Positions 14,238 to 14,238 of a stretch of 14,238 nucleotides of DNA are shown one piece after another (the first letter of the stretch is position 1; every line of letters starts with the position of its first letter). The notes below the pieces were generated by a model. That model made no database searches and had not been told where the DNA came from. It saw only the letters and a program-made list of their open reading frames with translations. The translations under genes and the position numbers were made by a program. Origin of the DNA: Marinospirillum sp. (GTDB taxonomy: Bacteria; Pseudomonadota; Gammaproteobacteria; Pseudomonadales; Halomonadaceae); NCBI GenBank assembly GCA_007119985.1, contig SKOQ01000045.1, positions 1 through 14,238 of the forward strand. Reading direction: 5' to 3'.

Positions 14238-14238
14238 C

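Overview
The window is chromosomal DNA from a gammaproteobacterium. The order hslR-hslO-pckA is that of enteric and related bacteria, and ParC, ParE, TrmA, MurI, Hsp33 and Hsp15 all read as gammaproteobacterial forms. No mobile element, CRISPR array, tRNA or rRNA was seen. The unusual content is a complete photoactive yellow protein (PYP) cassette. Its PYP resembles the Halorhodospira halophila protein, which suggests a halophilic or marine host. I cannot name the species.

Layout, following the minus strand (high to low coordinates). At 14237-10987 lie hslR (Hsp15), hslO (Hsp33) and pckA (PEP carboxykinase), closed by a strong intrinsic terminator at 10927-10956. Next is the light-sensing cassette at 10770-7428: pyp (the photoreceptor apoprotein), a short p-coumarate:CoA ligase and a tyrosine ammonia-lyase. 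Together they can turn tyrosine into p-coumaroyl-CoA and load it on Cys69 of PYP. The pyp upstream region (10800-10885) holds three TGTACA-centred sites, one of them inside the spacer of a candidate promoter. parE follows at 7296-5413, with no clear terminator between it and the cassette. At 4410-140 is a tight unit parC-murI-trmA: parC and murI overlap by 1 nt, and murI and trmA are 6 nt apart.

Only two genes lie on the plus strand. One is a NERD-like protein gene (4557-5372) wedged between parE and parC; its usual E-x-K nuclease motif reads N-x-R. The other is the 3' end of a probable membrane protein (3-158) that runs into the end of trmA.

Main observations: the self-contained PYP cassette with its own operator-like region; a HexR-like dyad upstream of pckA; the NERD-like protein with a degenerate active site between the topoisomerase IV genes; and paired CTTGCAAG palindromes upstream of hslO. 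All similarity statements come from recognising motifs and recalled family sequences, not from database searches.
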